From NCBI GenBank assembly GCA_001599815.1, contig BCIA01000003.1, positions 3,348,001 through 3,412,000 on the forward strand: 64,000 nt of DNA, in the 5' to 3' direction. Below the pieces are notes generated by a model that ran no database searches, had not been told where the DNA came from, and was given only the letters and a program-made list of their open reading frames with translations. Shown one piece after another: positions 1-11,400 of this stretch (its first letter is position 1; the number at the start of each line of letters is the position of its first letter). Source of the stretch: Furcasterigmium furcatum. Taxonomy: Eukaryota; Ascomycota; Sordariomycetes; Glomerellales; Plectosphaerellaceae. A program made the translations under genes and the position numbers.

Positions 1-2430
1 CATTTTACTCAGGACACGATATGTACTGGCACTCATGCGCCGAGAAGGCACAGTGAGCAAGGGTCTCCAGCACAAAGGAACAGCAGCACACCCACCATCT
101 CGAGTGCCCAACTCCTTGATAGATTCCTCCTGCCTGATACCCGTACTTAAGGCCCTCCGGATTGAGACTCTTCGACTTGAACTTGGGTTGCTTTCCAGCT
201 GATAGTTGGCCGAGATCACTTCTGCGTCCAGCAACTCAGTGTCCACCCTCACCCCGGCATCTCGACGAAATCTTCTTTCCCTAGGAATGATACCCGTGGC
301 TCGCCGCATTAGCTAACGCCAACGGCGCCCACGGTTGTCGATATGGTCGCGCGGACTGTGAGATCTGTCAGGATGAGAGCCTGCTTCTGCGCTCCCAGCG
401 ACTATTGTGACAAACTCGGGAAGATGGGCAATATCGGCTGGCCATGCTGTCCAGTCCCAGATCAGGCAAAGCCTGCGGCACGAAAGCGATTGACTGCTTT
501 CGAGAGGCACCAAATCACCTCAAGCCTGGCCATCTGGCGCGACATCAAACCGCAATCAAGCTGACGGCCCCATGCAGCCGGTACGATTGACTTGACCAAC
601 TTTTCGTCTCGGCCGAGAAATGATTCAGCAAGTCCGACTTCCGCCCTACGGACGTAACCCCCGCGGTTCAGCGGTCAGACAGGCGCCGTTATCAGATCTC
701 AATGATCCTGGGCCGCCCGAGCATCTGTCTTCATGCACTGGGATCGGGAATCTCTAAAAAGGGCACCTTGAGAGTTTGCTCAGATTGGGCCTGGACACAG
801 ACGGATTGTCTCGTCGTTCTGGCGCCTCGAGATCCAGGCCGATTCTCGCTCCCAGCCATGCGACAGATTTGAGAAGCCAATACAGGCGCCGGAGCTCATC
901 CGATGAACCAACAAACCGACGGAGATGTTCTTCTCATTGCGACGCATCTGTTAACCACACGACCCGCTCAAGGAGCTAACAGTAACGGCGCCTGACGTTA
1001 TCGCCGTCTGGGCTTTCTCGGAAAACTACCGTCAGGCATCAATGACGCGAATCCCCTTCTGGAATGATTCCTGCACACATACGCGCTTTGCCAGCCTCTT
1101 GCTCAGTCACGGCCACCTCCCGTTGTTTCGGGCCTTCTACATCGGACCGTGGTCCCTGAGTCTCCCGGGGCTTTGGCTCGAGGGCCAAGTGGACGGCCGT
1201 GCCGGCAGCCTGCATCGTTGTTGATATTGCCGCACCCAAAAATAGGGCCACTAACGAGAAATGGCAGGAGGAATAGCCTCATGCCACTTCTCCCTAGACC
1301 GGACCTCAGGCGTTTTGCCGTCCTCGTGTGGGAGCCTCGAGAATCCGGTCTGACCTCGACACGTGGACAGAATAATCGGGGTGTCTCGGGATGGAATTGT
1401 CCCATTTCCCGTTCTCAATCGGGGAGAATCCCGGTCGACGGCTCGGAATGGCGTCAGTGCTGGTGCGTCGGGGCGCTCGAGTCCAGGGAGTCATTCCAAA
1501 TGGGCTGCGCGCCCTGCACTCTCGGCATTCGGCGAACCTGAGAAGACACCGTCAACCCCAGGAGATCTTGGCTCCCGATTCGAGCCGCGATACCCGCCCA
1601 GGCTGGAGATATCAGGGACGACATGGATCGGATCCGACGTTGGAGCAGCAGCCAGCCCTACGAATACGAGGCACGTGCTGCGAGTGCGGGTTGAGGAATT
1701 CCAGCCACTTCGGCGGCGATGACTGATGGGTGAATAAGGATCTGGCGGTGCTGTCATGGCCTTCTAAGCCACACGAAAGTGGCCGTGGCATCGGATCGAA
1801 TCGAAGCTGGAGCTCAAAGCCAGCCTGGCCTCCGTTGCGGCAGTGGGCTTATTAACATGGCAGTCGTAGTCAGGCGCTGCGAAATCAAGCGCTTCCCCCG
1901 CTCGCTTACAGAATGCTTCGAAGCGTCTTGGTCAACGACGGAGACTCCGGTTGGGGGGGACCGTCTCGTATGGCGCCCGTCAACTAAGGCGGCTATTGCT
2001 GCAAGCTGGGGCAGCGAATTGCCCCATCGGGATAATAGTGTCAACTGCACGGCACACTGTCGACCCCTCTGGCCATGGCAAGCTTTTCTAAATAACAACT
2101 CAAATAGGCCCGTCCCATCTTTTGATCGCCTCCATCCCGAGTGTTCGGTTAATCAGCCTGACAAAAGGCCCGCAGAGCAAGACGCGGCTTGAGCCCCTTC
2201 GGGAATGCAGAGCAACCACTAAGCGCCTCAACATCCGCAAATCAACTCCATCTCGACTCTACCAAGTGCGCCCACGGACCGGGGAACCTCCTTCTATGCA
2301 GAAGCTTCTCCATCATCCCAGACGACACGCGGGTTTCGGTGATACACGGTAGGGGAAGCTTACTCACTAGACCCTTGAACCGCTCTCGCTCAAAGCCGGG
2401 GTGCGTCCCTGACTCGCCTAAGGCCGTTCG
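1..2430. other. Left-edge stretch, no supported gene
   Basis: No open frame here reads like a conserved protein. Short frames exist on both strands but have no recognisable motif and no consistent splice partners. The only mildly suggestive ones are on the minus strand. One is a frame ending near 1039 whose start is hydrophobic but lacks an in-frame ATG. The other (2242-2580) begins with a signal-peptide-like segment. Neither is supported well enough to call a gene. Confidence 0.5.
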
Positions 2431-2437
2431 TATAAAG
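2431..2437 (+). promoter_or_regulatory. TATA-like box upstream of the first Zn2Cys6 gene
   Basis: TATAAAG lies about 420 bp upstream of the chosen start codon of the 2859-4547 regulator, on its strand. It is a plausible core promoter element, but the distance implies a long leader, and there is no transcript evidence. Confidence 0.25.
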
Positions 2438-2858
2438 CAGACCAGAGTGACCGGAGCAGGCCACCTTGACCTTGATAACAAGGGTGCTCTGCTTCCAGAT
2501 ATCCCTTTAAAACCCGGCCTCAAGAGGAAACCCGAGGGCGGCAGCAGCAACAGCCCAAGAAGGAAGGCCACCTTGAACATCAATCACTGCTCACGCGAAG
2601 ACCTGTGCGGAGTTCCGCTGAAGAGAAGCAAAACCCCTTTCCGCGCCCTCGAGGTCCTTGAGCGTCCAAAAGCGTCCTGGCATCCTCCCGTTCAAGTCTC
2701 ACGTCACCCCGAGCCTTGAAAAGCCACCTGCACGAGGTGGTCGAAACGGAGGACTGCATCGTTTGAACCCTCGAGACTCGGCATTTGGCGTCCATTGGCT
2801 GCTGGTTGCATCCCGTCCCCGGGCACTTCTTGACCTTGCGACGGGACGGACGCGGCAC

Positions 2859-4547
2859 ATGCCGTCTGTTATTACCCACCAATTTGCTCACACCCCTGAG
2901 ACCTACAGTGGGATAAGTGCGGGAGACTACTCGTGGGACGACATGTCCGCGCCTTCAGCCTCTTGTCCTACCATATCAACCCGGAGGAGGGCTTGCACAG
3001 CCTGTCAGCAGGCCAAGCGCCGATGCGACCAGCGCCTCCCCCGGTGCGGTAGATGTGTCCAAAAGGGGCTCGGAGACTGCCATTACCCATCCCTCGAGGC
3101 CACAGTTGCCGCCGCGGACTTCAACTTCTTCACCGATATCCTCAGTGGCACGGGGTCGACGCCAACAGCACTCCCAACACCACACCAGCAACAACAACAA
3201 CCCCTCGACCATATCCCGACAAGCCTGGGCCATTCCATCCCTCCCGAGCCGGCCACTTATTGGCAGCTGCCGCCGTCCTTTTACAGTCCCTCCGGCAGTC
3301 CATCTAACCTGCACCCCAGCGTCGCCAGGGATGCTATCCAGTACAGCAATGAGCAGTTCCGTGCCTACCCCAGAAGGTGGGTAGCCCAGAACGGCTACCT
3401 CCCCTTTATCCATCCCGCACTATACCTCTCTCCCCCGTCACATGGCGGCAGTGTCATGGCGGACGGGCAGCTGCCCCTGATCCTTCAGGACTGCTTCTGC
3501 GCTTGCGCTGCATATGCCGCGAAGAACGACGAAAACGCCGATCTCATCATGAGCATCGTCGAGTCCAAGGCAACAGCCCTCCTGGCATCATTCAGCTACA
3601 ACGACAGCACCTGGGCCCTCACCGACCAGGTCGCCGCCCTCCAAGCCCTGGTCATGTACCAGATGATCCGCTGGTTCGATGGCGACATCCGCCAGCGCGT
3701 CCTCGCCGACGCCGTGGAGCCCATCCTCGTGGCATGGACAACAGCCCTCCAAGCCCGTGTCGGCGGTGGCGTCTTCAACACCTCTACCCACCCAGAAGAA
3801 ACCGCCTCCAGTGTTCCGCCGAGCCCCCCGAGCGCATTCCCCGACCCGGCCACCTCGCCCTTCCCAACCTCGAGCCCCTTCTTCGCCCCCTACGAGCAGG
3901 GGCAGCAACAGCAGCAACAGCAGCAGCAGCAGCAGCAAGCTCCGCCGCATCCCCCGGCCGTACACGACTTCTCGGGCGTCAGCACCGCCACGACCGGCAG
4001 TCCAAGGGTGGGCACGCCAACACGCAGCGCCAGCACGACGCCCACCTCCTCACGATCCATGACCAAGGAAGACCTGCGGCTCGCGTGGCGCCGCTGGCTG
4101 CTGGCCGAGTCCATCAGGCGGGTCGTGATCGCCTCGCATCTCGTCAGGGAGGTATACGCCACGGCCCGGCAGGGTAGCGGCCTAGGCGGCACGTGGGGCG
4201 GGTCCGGCGGCGGGTTTGACGGGCAGAGAAGCGGCAGCCCGTCCAGCGGAGGTGGCGGGTGCGCGCTGCAGGACATGTCCTTCACCGCGGCGGCGAGACT
4301 GTGGAGCTCTTCAACGCCGGAGCAGTGGCGGCGCGCCGTGAGCGAGACATCCTTCGGGGCGGGGCCCGGGGCCGGGGCCGGCAGCCGGGGGTGGTGGTGG
4401 GTTGAGAGGATGAATTTCTCGGGGGTGTTTGCGAGCACGGACCCGAGGGAGGTGGATGAGTTTGCGCTGCTGGCCGGGGTTGTTATGGGGGGGAGGGAGA
4501 TGGTTGAAGACTGGCTTGCGCAGACGGGCAGGGGGAGGAGGATATGA
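2859..4547 (+). CDS. Zn2Cys6 fungal transcription factor (single exon, poly-Gln)
   Basis: A nuclear DNA-binding regulator of the Gal4-type binuclear zinc cluster class. The cluster is complete: Cys46, Cys49, Cys56, Cys63, Cys66 and Cys74 in CTAC-QQAKRR-C-DQRLPR-CGRC-x7-C. A Q/P-rich linker follows, then a moderately conserved helical C-terminal region typical of short fungal C6 proteins (around residues 190-300 and 400-560). A poly-Gln tract of twelve residues is encoded by CAG/CAA repeats near 3903-3938. The frame is open from 2658. I chose ATG 2859, giving 562 aa; ATG 2943 has a better -3 G and would give 534 aa, so the true start may be either. It is convergent with the next gene, another Zn2Cys6 factor. 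The target pathway cannot be inferred, as no biosynthetic genes adjoin it. What is seen is the zinc cluster; the regulatory role is family knowledge. Confidence 0.85.
   Translation: MPSVITHQFAHTPETYSGISAGDYSWDDMSAPSASCPTISTRRRACTACQQAKRRCDQRLPRCGRCVQKGLGDCHYPSLEATVAAADFNFFTDILSGTGSTPTALPTPHQQQQQPLDHIPTSLGHSIPPEPATYWQLPPSFYSPSGSPSNLHPSVARDAIQYSNEQFRAYPRRWVAQNGYLPFIHPALYLSPPSHGGSVMADGQLPLILQDCFCACAAYAAKNDENADLIMSIVESKATALLASFSYNDSTWALTDQVAALQALVMYQMIRWFDGDIRQRVLADAVEPILVAWTTALQARVGGGVFNTSTHPEETASSVPPSPPSAFPDPATSPFPTSSPFFAPYEQGQQQQQQQQQQQQAPPHPPAVHDFSGVSTATTGSPRVGTPTRSASTTPTSSRSMTKEDLRLAWRRWLLAESIRRVVIASHLVREVYATARQGSGLGGTWGGSGGGFDGQRSGSPSSGGGGCALQDMSFTAAARLWSSSTPEQWRRAVSETSFGAGPGAGAGSRGWWWVERMNFSGVFASTDPREVDEFALLAGVVMGGREMVEDWLAQTGRGRRI
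3903..3938 (+). repeat. CAG/CAA microsatellite coding poly-Gln
   Basis: A run of CAG with CAA interruptions lies inside the Zn2Cys6 gene and encodes about twelve consecutive glutamines followed by a Pro-rich segment. Such tracts are prone to length change between strains. Confidence 0.85.
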
Positions 4548-5546
4548 AGCTAGGGGATCCCTTTTTCTGAGGAGCGAGAGATGGTTCTACGACATTACGG
4601 CCGAATGGATGAGAGTCAGGGAGTTTCTAGCGGGGTGATGGCGGATCCATTGACATCAGGGCAGCACGCATGAGTACTTAGCCAGCCTGGTTTGTTTTAC
4701 ATGGACACATAGGCCTATCAATCAATCTATTAGACACCTCATATATGAACCTGCAATGCCTTTAACTGAGTACTGGACCAACTAGATGGAAAACTACGGA
4801 TGTAGGGAAAAGCCACGGCCTTGTCTATCAATCATGTCCCCCTGTAAATCCTCCTTGTCATAATTCTTCCGGACCAAAGAAAGAGATCCCTGATCTGCGC
4901 CACCTCGCACCAATCTGCGATCCCACCACCTCAGGCGCTCGCTCGTCCAATCGGGCAATCCACCGGTTGTCCACCCCTTTTCAGCCATCATTGGGCCTGT
5001 CAACGGAATTAAGGCTTTCCAGCCCCTCGGGTCGTCAAGCCACGCAGATCATGCGGATTTATCAGCAGATTGCGATGTTACGAAAGGCTCACGCAACAAG
5101 TGCCTCATGCAGCTCGCAAGGAACGGCGAGGGCATGTGTCGCCTGTGTCGCTAAAGTACGCATGATCCCCACTATTCGCTACCCATGTGCCGTGAATTCT
5201 ATGATTTTCGCCAGAGCGCGACTGTACCTCAACACCCAAGAAGGGGAGAGCGGATGTGTGAATCCGCAAAACTGTTCTATAAGAATGCCCGTACCGTAGC
5301 AGGGTGGGATTTCCACGCCCCGTAGGTCACCCCATTCCTGCGACTCCCCTTTCGCCAGCTCGCACGGGAGCTGACCGAGGCTGCTCTCCCTGTCTAAACG
5401 TCTACCGTCAAGAGATGATTCATTTCGTCATGCCAACTTTTCCCTCCTTTTGTTGCGCCGCATATGGCTGAAATTTTGGTAGTCGTGATCGGTCATAAAG
5501 TATGCTGTTGCGTATGCTGCACCAGGTCATGGGCACCACTCCCTCT
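4548..5546. other. Convergent intergenic region
   Basis: About 1 kb between the 3' ends of two convergent transcription-factor genes. It should contain both 3' UTRs. No open frame, RNA gene or repeat could be supported. Confidence 0.5.
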
Positions 5547-8409
5547 TCAGCCGTCCTCTAGCCTGTATAAACGGCTGACGATGCCCCAGCACCAATAAGC
5601 AGTAGGATCCACGTCCTTCAAGTCCCTTATCCATGCGATGGCCAGGTTTGCGGTTTCGTTGGCCTCCAGATCGAAGTTGCTGTCGCAGAGCTGGGCACGA
5701 ATCTGCTGCAAGATGGGCAGCTGGCGTGATAGGTGCAGAATGATGAGGACTCCCAGCAAATTGTGTGTCCAGAAGAAGTGGCACGGGATCAGCCTCTTGC
5801 GATAGCACGTTGGGGCCATGATGAGAGGCCACTTGAGGCAAGACTTGAGACATTCCGCGACTGCCTCGGCGTCGTCGGGACCAATGGCGCTGGCATGATG
5901 TAAGGCCTTGTAGAGACATGGACGGTAGATGAGATATTTGATGTGATGGTAGCGCGTCCGTAGGAGGGCGACACGCACGTCTGTGGCGTAAGGATAAGGC
6001 GCCGGGGGATGTGACAGATCGGCGGTGAACATGTCGTGCATGGGCTGCTGGGACGTGTACATTGCGCCTTGGTCGAAGTATTCGGGCTCGGGGACCGATG
6101 CTGAGAACTGGGCAGCACGGCCGTCGGACCATCGCAAGAACGAGGGCAGCATGCTGCGCCACGAATCAAGATGGGAGACCAAAAGTTGCACCGTTCCAAC
6201 AACCGACGACGAGTCGGAAGACGGAGCGGGTGACAAAAACGGCGTCGGGGACGCAGTGGGGCCGAGAGCTGTTGAAGGGTGGGTCCAGGCGTCAGCGCGC
6301 GGGGCATCGGACGATTGAACGAGGGAAGATCGGGGTCAGGGGTCTCGAGGGCCCTGGCGAACTACGTCATAGGCGCACTGCACTTGGCGGGCCCTGAATA
6401 CCTTGCGCGCCGCCACGCATGCGGTGGGCGGCACTGATAAAAGAAACAGGAGGCCAGGGTCACCAAAAAAAAAAAAAGGACTCACCGTTCCTGAGCGTGT
6501 TGTGAAACTGCACGGAAAGTCGCCGCAGCGCTATCTGCGACGCGAAGTGCTCCTGAAAGTGCGAGTCCTGATTCTCAAGGTAATCCGTGTCCAGGAACGA
6601 GTCGGTCAGATCTGGTAGCCCGACAACATTCTCGAGCACTTCCAGCCCGGTGAGGGGAAGCTCCAGCTCCAGGTTGAGATACCTACTATGCGTCAGTCTC
6701 GATCCCGCCCCAGTCGGGCCACAGCCGCGCGGCATCGGGTCCAGGCCTCACGTTTCCATGATGGAGCAGTGCCAGAAGACACGCCGCATGAGGTTTGCTC
6801 GAGGCGATTGGAGTTCCCCAGGGTTACTACTCTTGTTAGCGTCGGTGTCTTTGAGAACGGCTGACCTCACAGAGCGAGGTCGCGAAGACTCGACTCACCT
6901 GGTTACCAGGGCTTGACAGGCCATCGAGGCAGAAATCGTCATGCGCCAAAAGTCCTACTGACTGTCAGCAACACGAATGGCTCAGCGGGCTCCGAGGTCG
7001 TTACCATGTGACGAGAGCAGCTCTCGTAGTATAGCCTGCGAGAAAACACAATACATGGTTAACTCATCAGCCCCTTCCACTTGTTCTCGATAACCTGCCA
7101 CTCACCCAGCCAGTGCAAATATTTGGACGTTTTCCAGGCTAACATCGGTCAGTGTAAAACCCAGGCGCTTTCTTGCTTCGTTGAAGAAGGCGAGCCCTGG
7201 TGGCCGAGCATCGGCGTCATCGTCCTTCCCGTCGGGCGGGTTCTCGTACCCGGCAACGGGGACATTCCGGGAATCCGCAATCGCCATGGTGCCCAGGGCA
7301 AATACGAGACAGACGAGTGTCGAGCTCACGCTGGCGTCGAAGCCGTTGTTGAAGACGGACGTCAGAATCGTGCTGATGAAGGACTGCCGGTCCATGATCG
7401 GATAGATTACGTTGAACGTGTCGAAGTATGCCTTCGACAGATTCTCCATTGTCTGCCAGTTCAGGTCGGCCAACGCGAGCCCTCCAACACTGCCGTGAGC
7501 GTCCAGGGGCAGGTTGATCAGAGCTCGGTCACTCATGGTCAAGGCTTCCATGCCATCGGTAGGCAGACCTCGTTGGCGTGCGGCTTGCTGCTCGAGCCAC
7601 GTCGAAGGCGGGTCTGTATCGGAAAGTACTGCTCGCAGTTCGGAGCCTTGGGGCAGAGCTTGGTCAAGGACCTGGCGGACCACAGGCCAAGCCATCATCT
7701 GGTGCACTGCCGAGGAATACCTGTACATTCCCAGTTGGCGGGGGCTCCCAGACCCTGATTGCTGCAGAGAAGCCGCCGTTGGCACCGACTCGCCACTGCT
7801 TCCGGCTACCAGGTTCGCCGGGCGTTGTGGACCTAGCTGGGGCGTATCCTGTTGTTGGCCAATGTGGTCAACCTTTCCCTCAATGATCTTCAGACGGTCA
7901 AGGATTTCTGTCAATGTTTTATCTTTTCTGTTTCCAGGGCGCCGTCAGCAAAGTTGCTGAGATGGGTATGCCGCAGCATGGCCTCCTTTCTCGCAGTGTC
8001 GCCGGCCATGAACGGGCCCCAGACCAAGTGTCGTCTGAGGGGGGGATTTCCCGACTTACTTTGTTGGCAACGGTTCTCGATAAACACATTCGGTACCGAA
8101 TTTCTGGCACGTCCCACAGCGCGGACGTTTTTCGTCGCATCTTTGCTTCCTGGTCCGGCAAGTTGTACAAGCCTTGACCCAGTCAGTTCACGAGTCCTGT
8201 CGGTATCGCCGGCCCGCGCCGAGTGCGTGCTCTGGCGGAGGACCAATGGTCTTTGTGCTACGCCACACATCGGTCACGAGACCAACGACAGAACGTGGGA
8301 ATCATTCGAGGCTCACCTGGGCAGCGATGGCTCCTCTCTCCTTCCGCAGGTTCGCTGGCGGGCCTGACCCTGAGGGACTCGAGGTGGCCGAGGACGGTTC
8401 GGCATCCAT
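5547..8409 (-). CDS. Zn2Cys6 transcription factor with fungal middle homology region, eight exons
   Basis: Reconstructed as complement(join(5547..6268, 6486..6685, 6752..6826, 6899..6954, 7005..7035, 7106..7927, 8060..8172, 8317..8409)), closing to 703 aa. Exon 1 gives a short Ser/Pro-rich start ending RKERGAIAAQ. Exon 2 carries the complete zinc cluster: Cys33, Cys36, Cys43, Cys50, Cys53, Cys60. Exon 3 opens with a short predicted coiled-coil dimerisation helix (LTEILDRLKIIEGKVDHI). The remainder is the fungal_trans-type regulatory domain, including LYYESCSRHM, ANLMRRVFWHCSIMET and a C-terminal block rich in W and R. All junctions use GT donors with phase-compatible acceptors. Six introns have YAG acceptors, but the first uses AAG, which is unusual, so that junction is less certain. 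It is a nuclear regulator; its target is unknown. The start at 8409 is the only ATG that gives a conserved-looking N-terminus. Confidence 0.88.
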
Positions 8410-11400
8410 CTTTCACCCAAAAGTGAAAGGGGCAAAGCTTTGTGGTGGGTACAATACGTTTCTCTTCTTTTCGTTCTCCTCTCTCGTTCTCCTCTCTCGG
8501 CTTTTCGGTCTTGGTAACCGGCAAGACAGTATGTCTCGCTGGGCGGGGTGTTAGGTTATTTGGTCAAGTGTAAGGAGGCTGAAGTCGGCCTGGTCACGAT
8601 GGTACATGTACTCCATCGAAAGGGCGCGGAGGTTAGAGCTGATGGGGCGGGAAGACATCCAGCCGATCAGGAGCGAAAGAGAAGTCGGCTGTTCGACAGT
8701 GCTTTCCGGGTCGACGAGCGTCTGTGCTGGTCCTGGAGGATCGTGGTCGAGTACTAGTAGGCACCCTACTGTTCGATCCTCCCTGGGCCCCTCACGCGTC
8801 TTTTCTGCCTCGCCGTCTCTGGTCAAATCCCCCTCCCGTCTGTCCTCCCCTAGCGTAATCGGGGGTTCGTATGCAGCAGAAATTGGGAGGTCAGCTCACA
8901 TCAGAGGAGCATGGGACTGAACTGGCGGCGAGTAGTAGCCTCGTCGTAAGCCCAATCAGGCACGAGGGGTAAACTCCGGTGAGCGGAGAGGCGCGACCTT
9001 CAAGTGAGGGCTGCGTTACGACGAGGCTCTCGGAATGGTGTGGGCGGGAGCCACAGGGCGTCGTTGTTCGTCTAGTCCTGGCACGGTTGCGGGCGCATTG
9101 GCGAGCGCCGAGGGAGGTGAATTTTTGGTCTCCTCAGCGGTTGTGAATGGAAAAGGCACGAGGGGGTGAGGAGTGGGAAAATTTGGCCGTCATCCGGGCC
9201 CTTGGGGGGCAGATGAGGTATGCCGGACGGCGCTGTTGTATGGGGCTGGGCGGTCGGAAGGGGGCCCGACTCCGACGTCTTCCTCGAACATGCGCGACAG
9301 GCGGGCGGGCTACGGAGGACGGAAGGGAGATGCCACCAGCGGCGAGCAAGGCAAGCAGCCACGCACCGTCAGGTAAGGATAGGCGACAAAAAAAAAAAGA
9401 GCAGGGGACCGGGGATCAAAGGGTCTCGCCTCCCATCCTCGGCCGTCTTGTCACCTCCAAGTGGTAGAGGGACAAGAGCAGATCTCGCGGGGCGGGCTGC
9501 CAACCACCAGAGATGGCCACGCTACACTATTGACTAGTAACGGCCTGACGGGTCGGTAAGGCATCTGTGAATACCTACTGACACTAGTTAGTAAGTAAGT
9601 ACCCAAGCCATGGTAAGTCAGTTGGTCAGTCAGCCTTTTTTTCCCCTTCTCATGGTTTGTTTCCTCTTCTTGAGCTAGCAGCAAGCTTGCGTCTGGCATC
9701 CCCGCAGACCATTCATTAGGCGGCGGGACTGGCTGCGAGTTACATTCGTGGAGGAGAATGCGGCCTGCGAGGGAGCCGCCACTTGTGAGGGCCAGGGCTG
9801 GCATGCTGGCTGACTGACTGCTTGACGATGGATGAACAAAACAAATGGCGGGGATCCATCCTGGTAGCTCCAGCTGTTGTGCTGATAGATGGCGCTCGCA
9901 GTGTACCTTGCAGTACTTTCGTAGCCAAATTGGGGCCGGCCAGGGGATAAGGGGGGGTGGCACGATAAGGTAATCATGATGCCGGGCCCATGGATGGCAT
10001 GGAGAGTCGTGGCCGGTACCTCTGGGGAGCCCGGCCATTCGTCCATGGAGAATGAGCAGAGCGCGTGGGCACACTCGAGCCAGGTTGACTGGCTGTTTGT
10101 CGGCGCGGATGTCCTCCAACCCCGCCACGCTTATTTGTGAGGACCAAACTCCCGACTCTTTCTCTCTCTCTCCTGACAACCTCCCCGCACTAGCATGAGG
10201 CTCGTGCGATCCCGAATCGGATTCGGAAAGAAGATTGCGGGAAGCGCCATAAGTAATCCAACGTGGTTCGGACGTTCTGTCACGGATGAGATGAGAAAGC
10301 CACCTAGCGTCGGCAGCTTGAGCACCTTACTAGGGCGAGGCCTGTTGGTGTTGTGCGGCGGCGCCATCCGCTGTCTGTGGCTGTCTGTTCAGTTGCTAAT
10401 CAGAATGGCCCGGGTGGGCTGGTGGCCGGCCATGTCTGTCTGGCTCAGATGGGCTCGATTGGCCGGATGAGTGACTGTTCGGGGTCCTGGCCCGACCAAA
10501 AAAAACCCAAAGTCCATGATTGCAGCCGATTATGCGCGTGTTAGCTTGCAACCCTGATCTGACAGGTTTCTCGGAGAGAGAAAATGATTTGAAGATGGCC
10601 CATGAACGTGTGGTACGTCCACGGAGCGCGAAGACGGGCGACAGAGCCGGGGAGAGGTGCGTGAGAGGTTGAAGATGGCCTCATCAATTGAGCACCCGAC
10701 TCCGTTTCCAGGACGTCCCAGGCTTCCGTTTGTGTTGAAACGAGTTCCGAGCAGAAGCTCGAGGCCTTGGGTGCCTGTTTCGAGGCTTACAGGGCCCATC
10801 TCAACCCTGGACGGTGCCCTGGGAAAAGATTTGCGGCGAGCACGGCAGAAGACATGACGTTACGGTGACCCCAAGCCAGCGACGTCATAGGGGTGCTCTT
10901 GCATCAGCGTGCAGCATTCGACTGGTCGCGTTTTTGTCCTAAATCAAGGAACGCGACTCAAACTAGCCCACACTTGCCCAGTTCAGCAAAGCGTCGTGGG
11001 CCGCTCCACCCGTCTCACAGTGTTGCAAACACGCACCTGCCATCCCGCCGTTTGGCATTAGCCACCACCCACCACCACAGGCCACCCCTTCCTGAGAAAC
11101 TGCCGGAGCCATGGAAGAAAGGCACGGCGTTCTGGGAGATGTAATTCGGTCTCTCCTTCCCCAGCAGGACCAGATACGACAGGTTGTTACGTGAGTACTA
11201 GTACCTGCCTTCTCGGGACCTGTCTACCTGCTACCTACCTACCTAGGTAGGCACTCGGATCGGTTGTCTCCCGCCCTCCTCCTACCTAATCGCCAACACC
11301 ACGTGCAGCAAGTGACGGAACCTCTGAATTCTCCGACAGGGCAACGGAAGGGCAGGAGAACCTGAAGGCTTCCACAAACGTCGGGTCCTACGTAAAAGTC

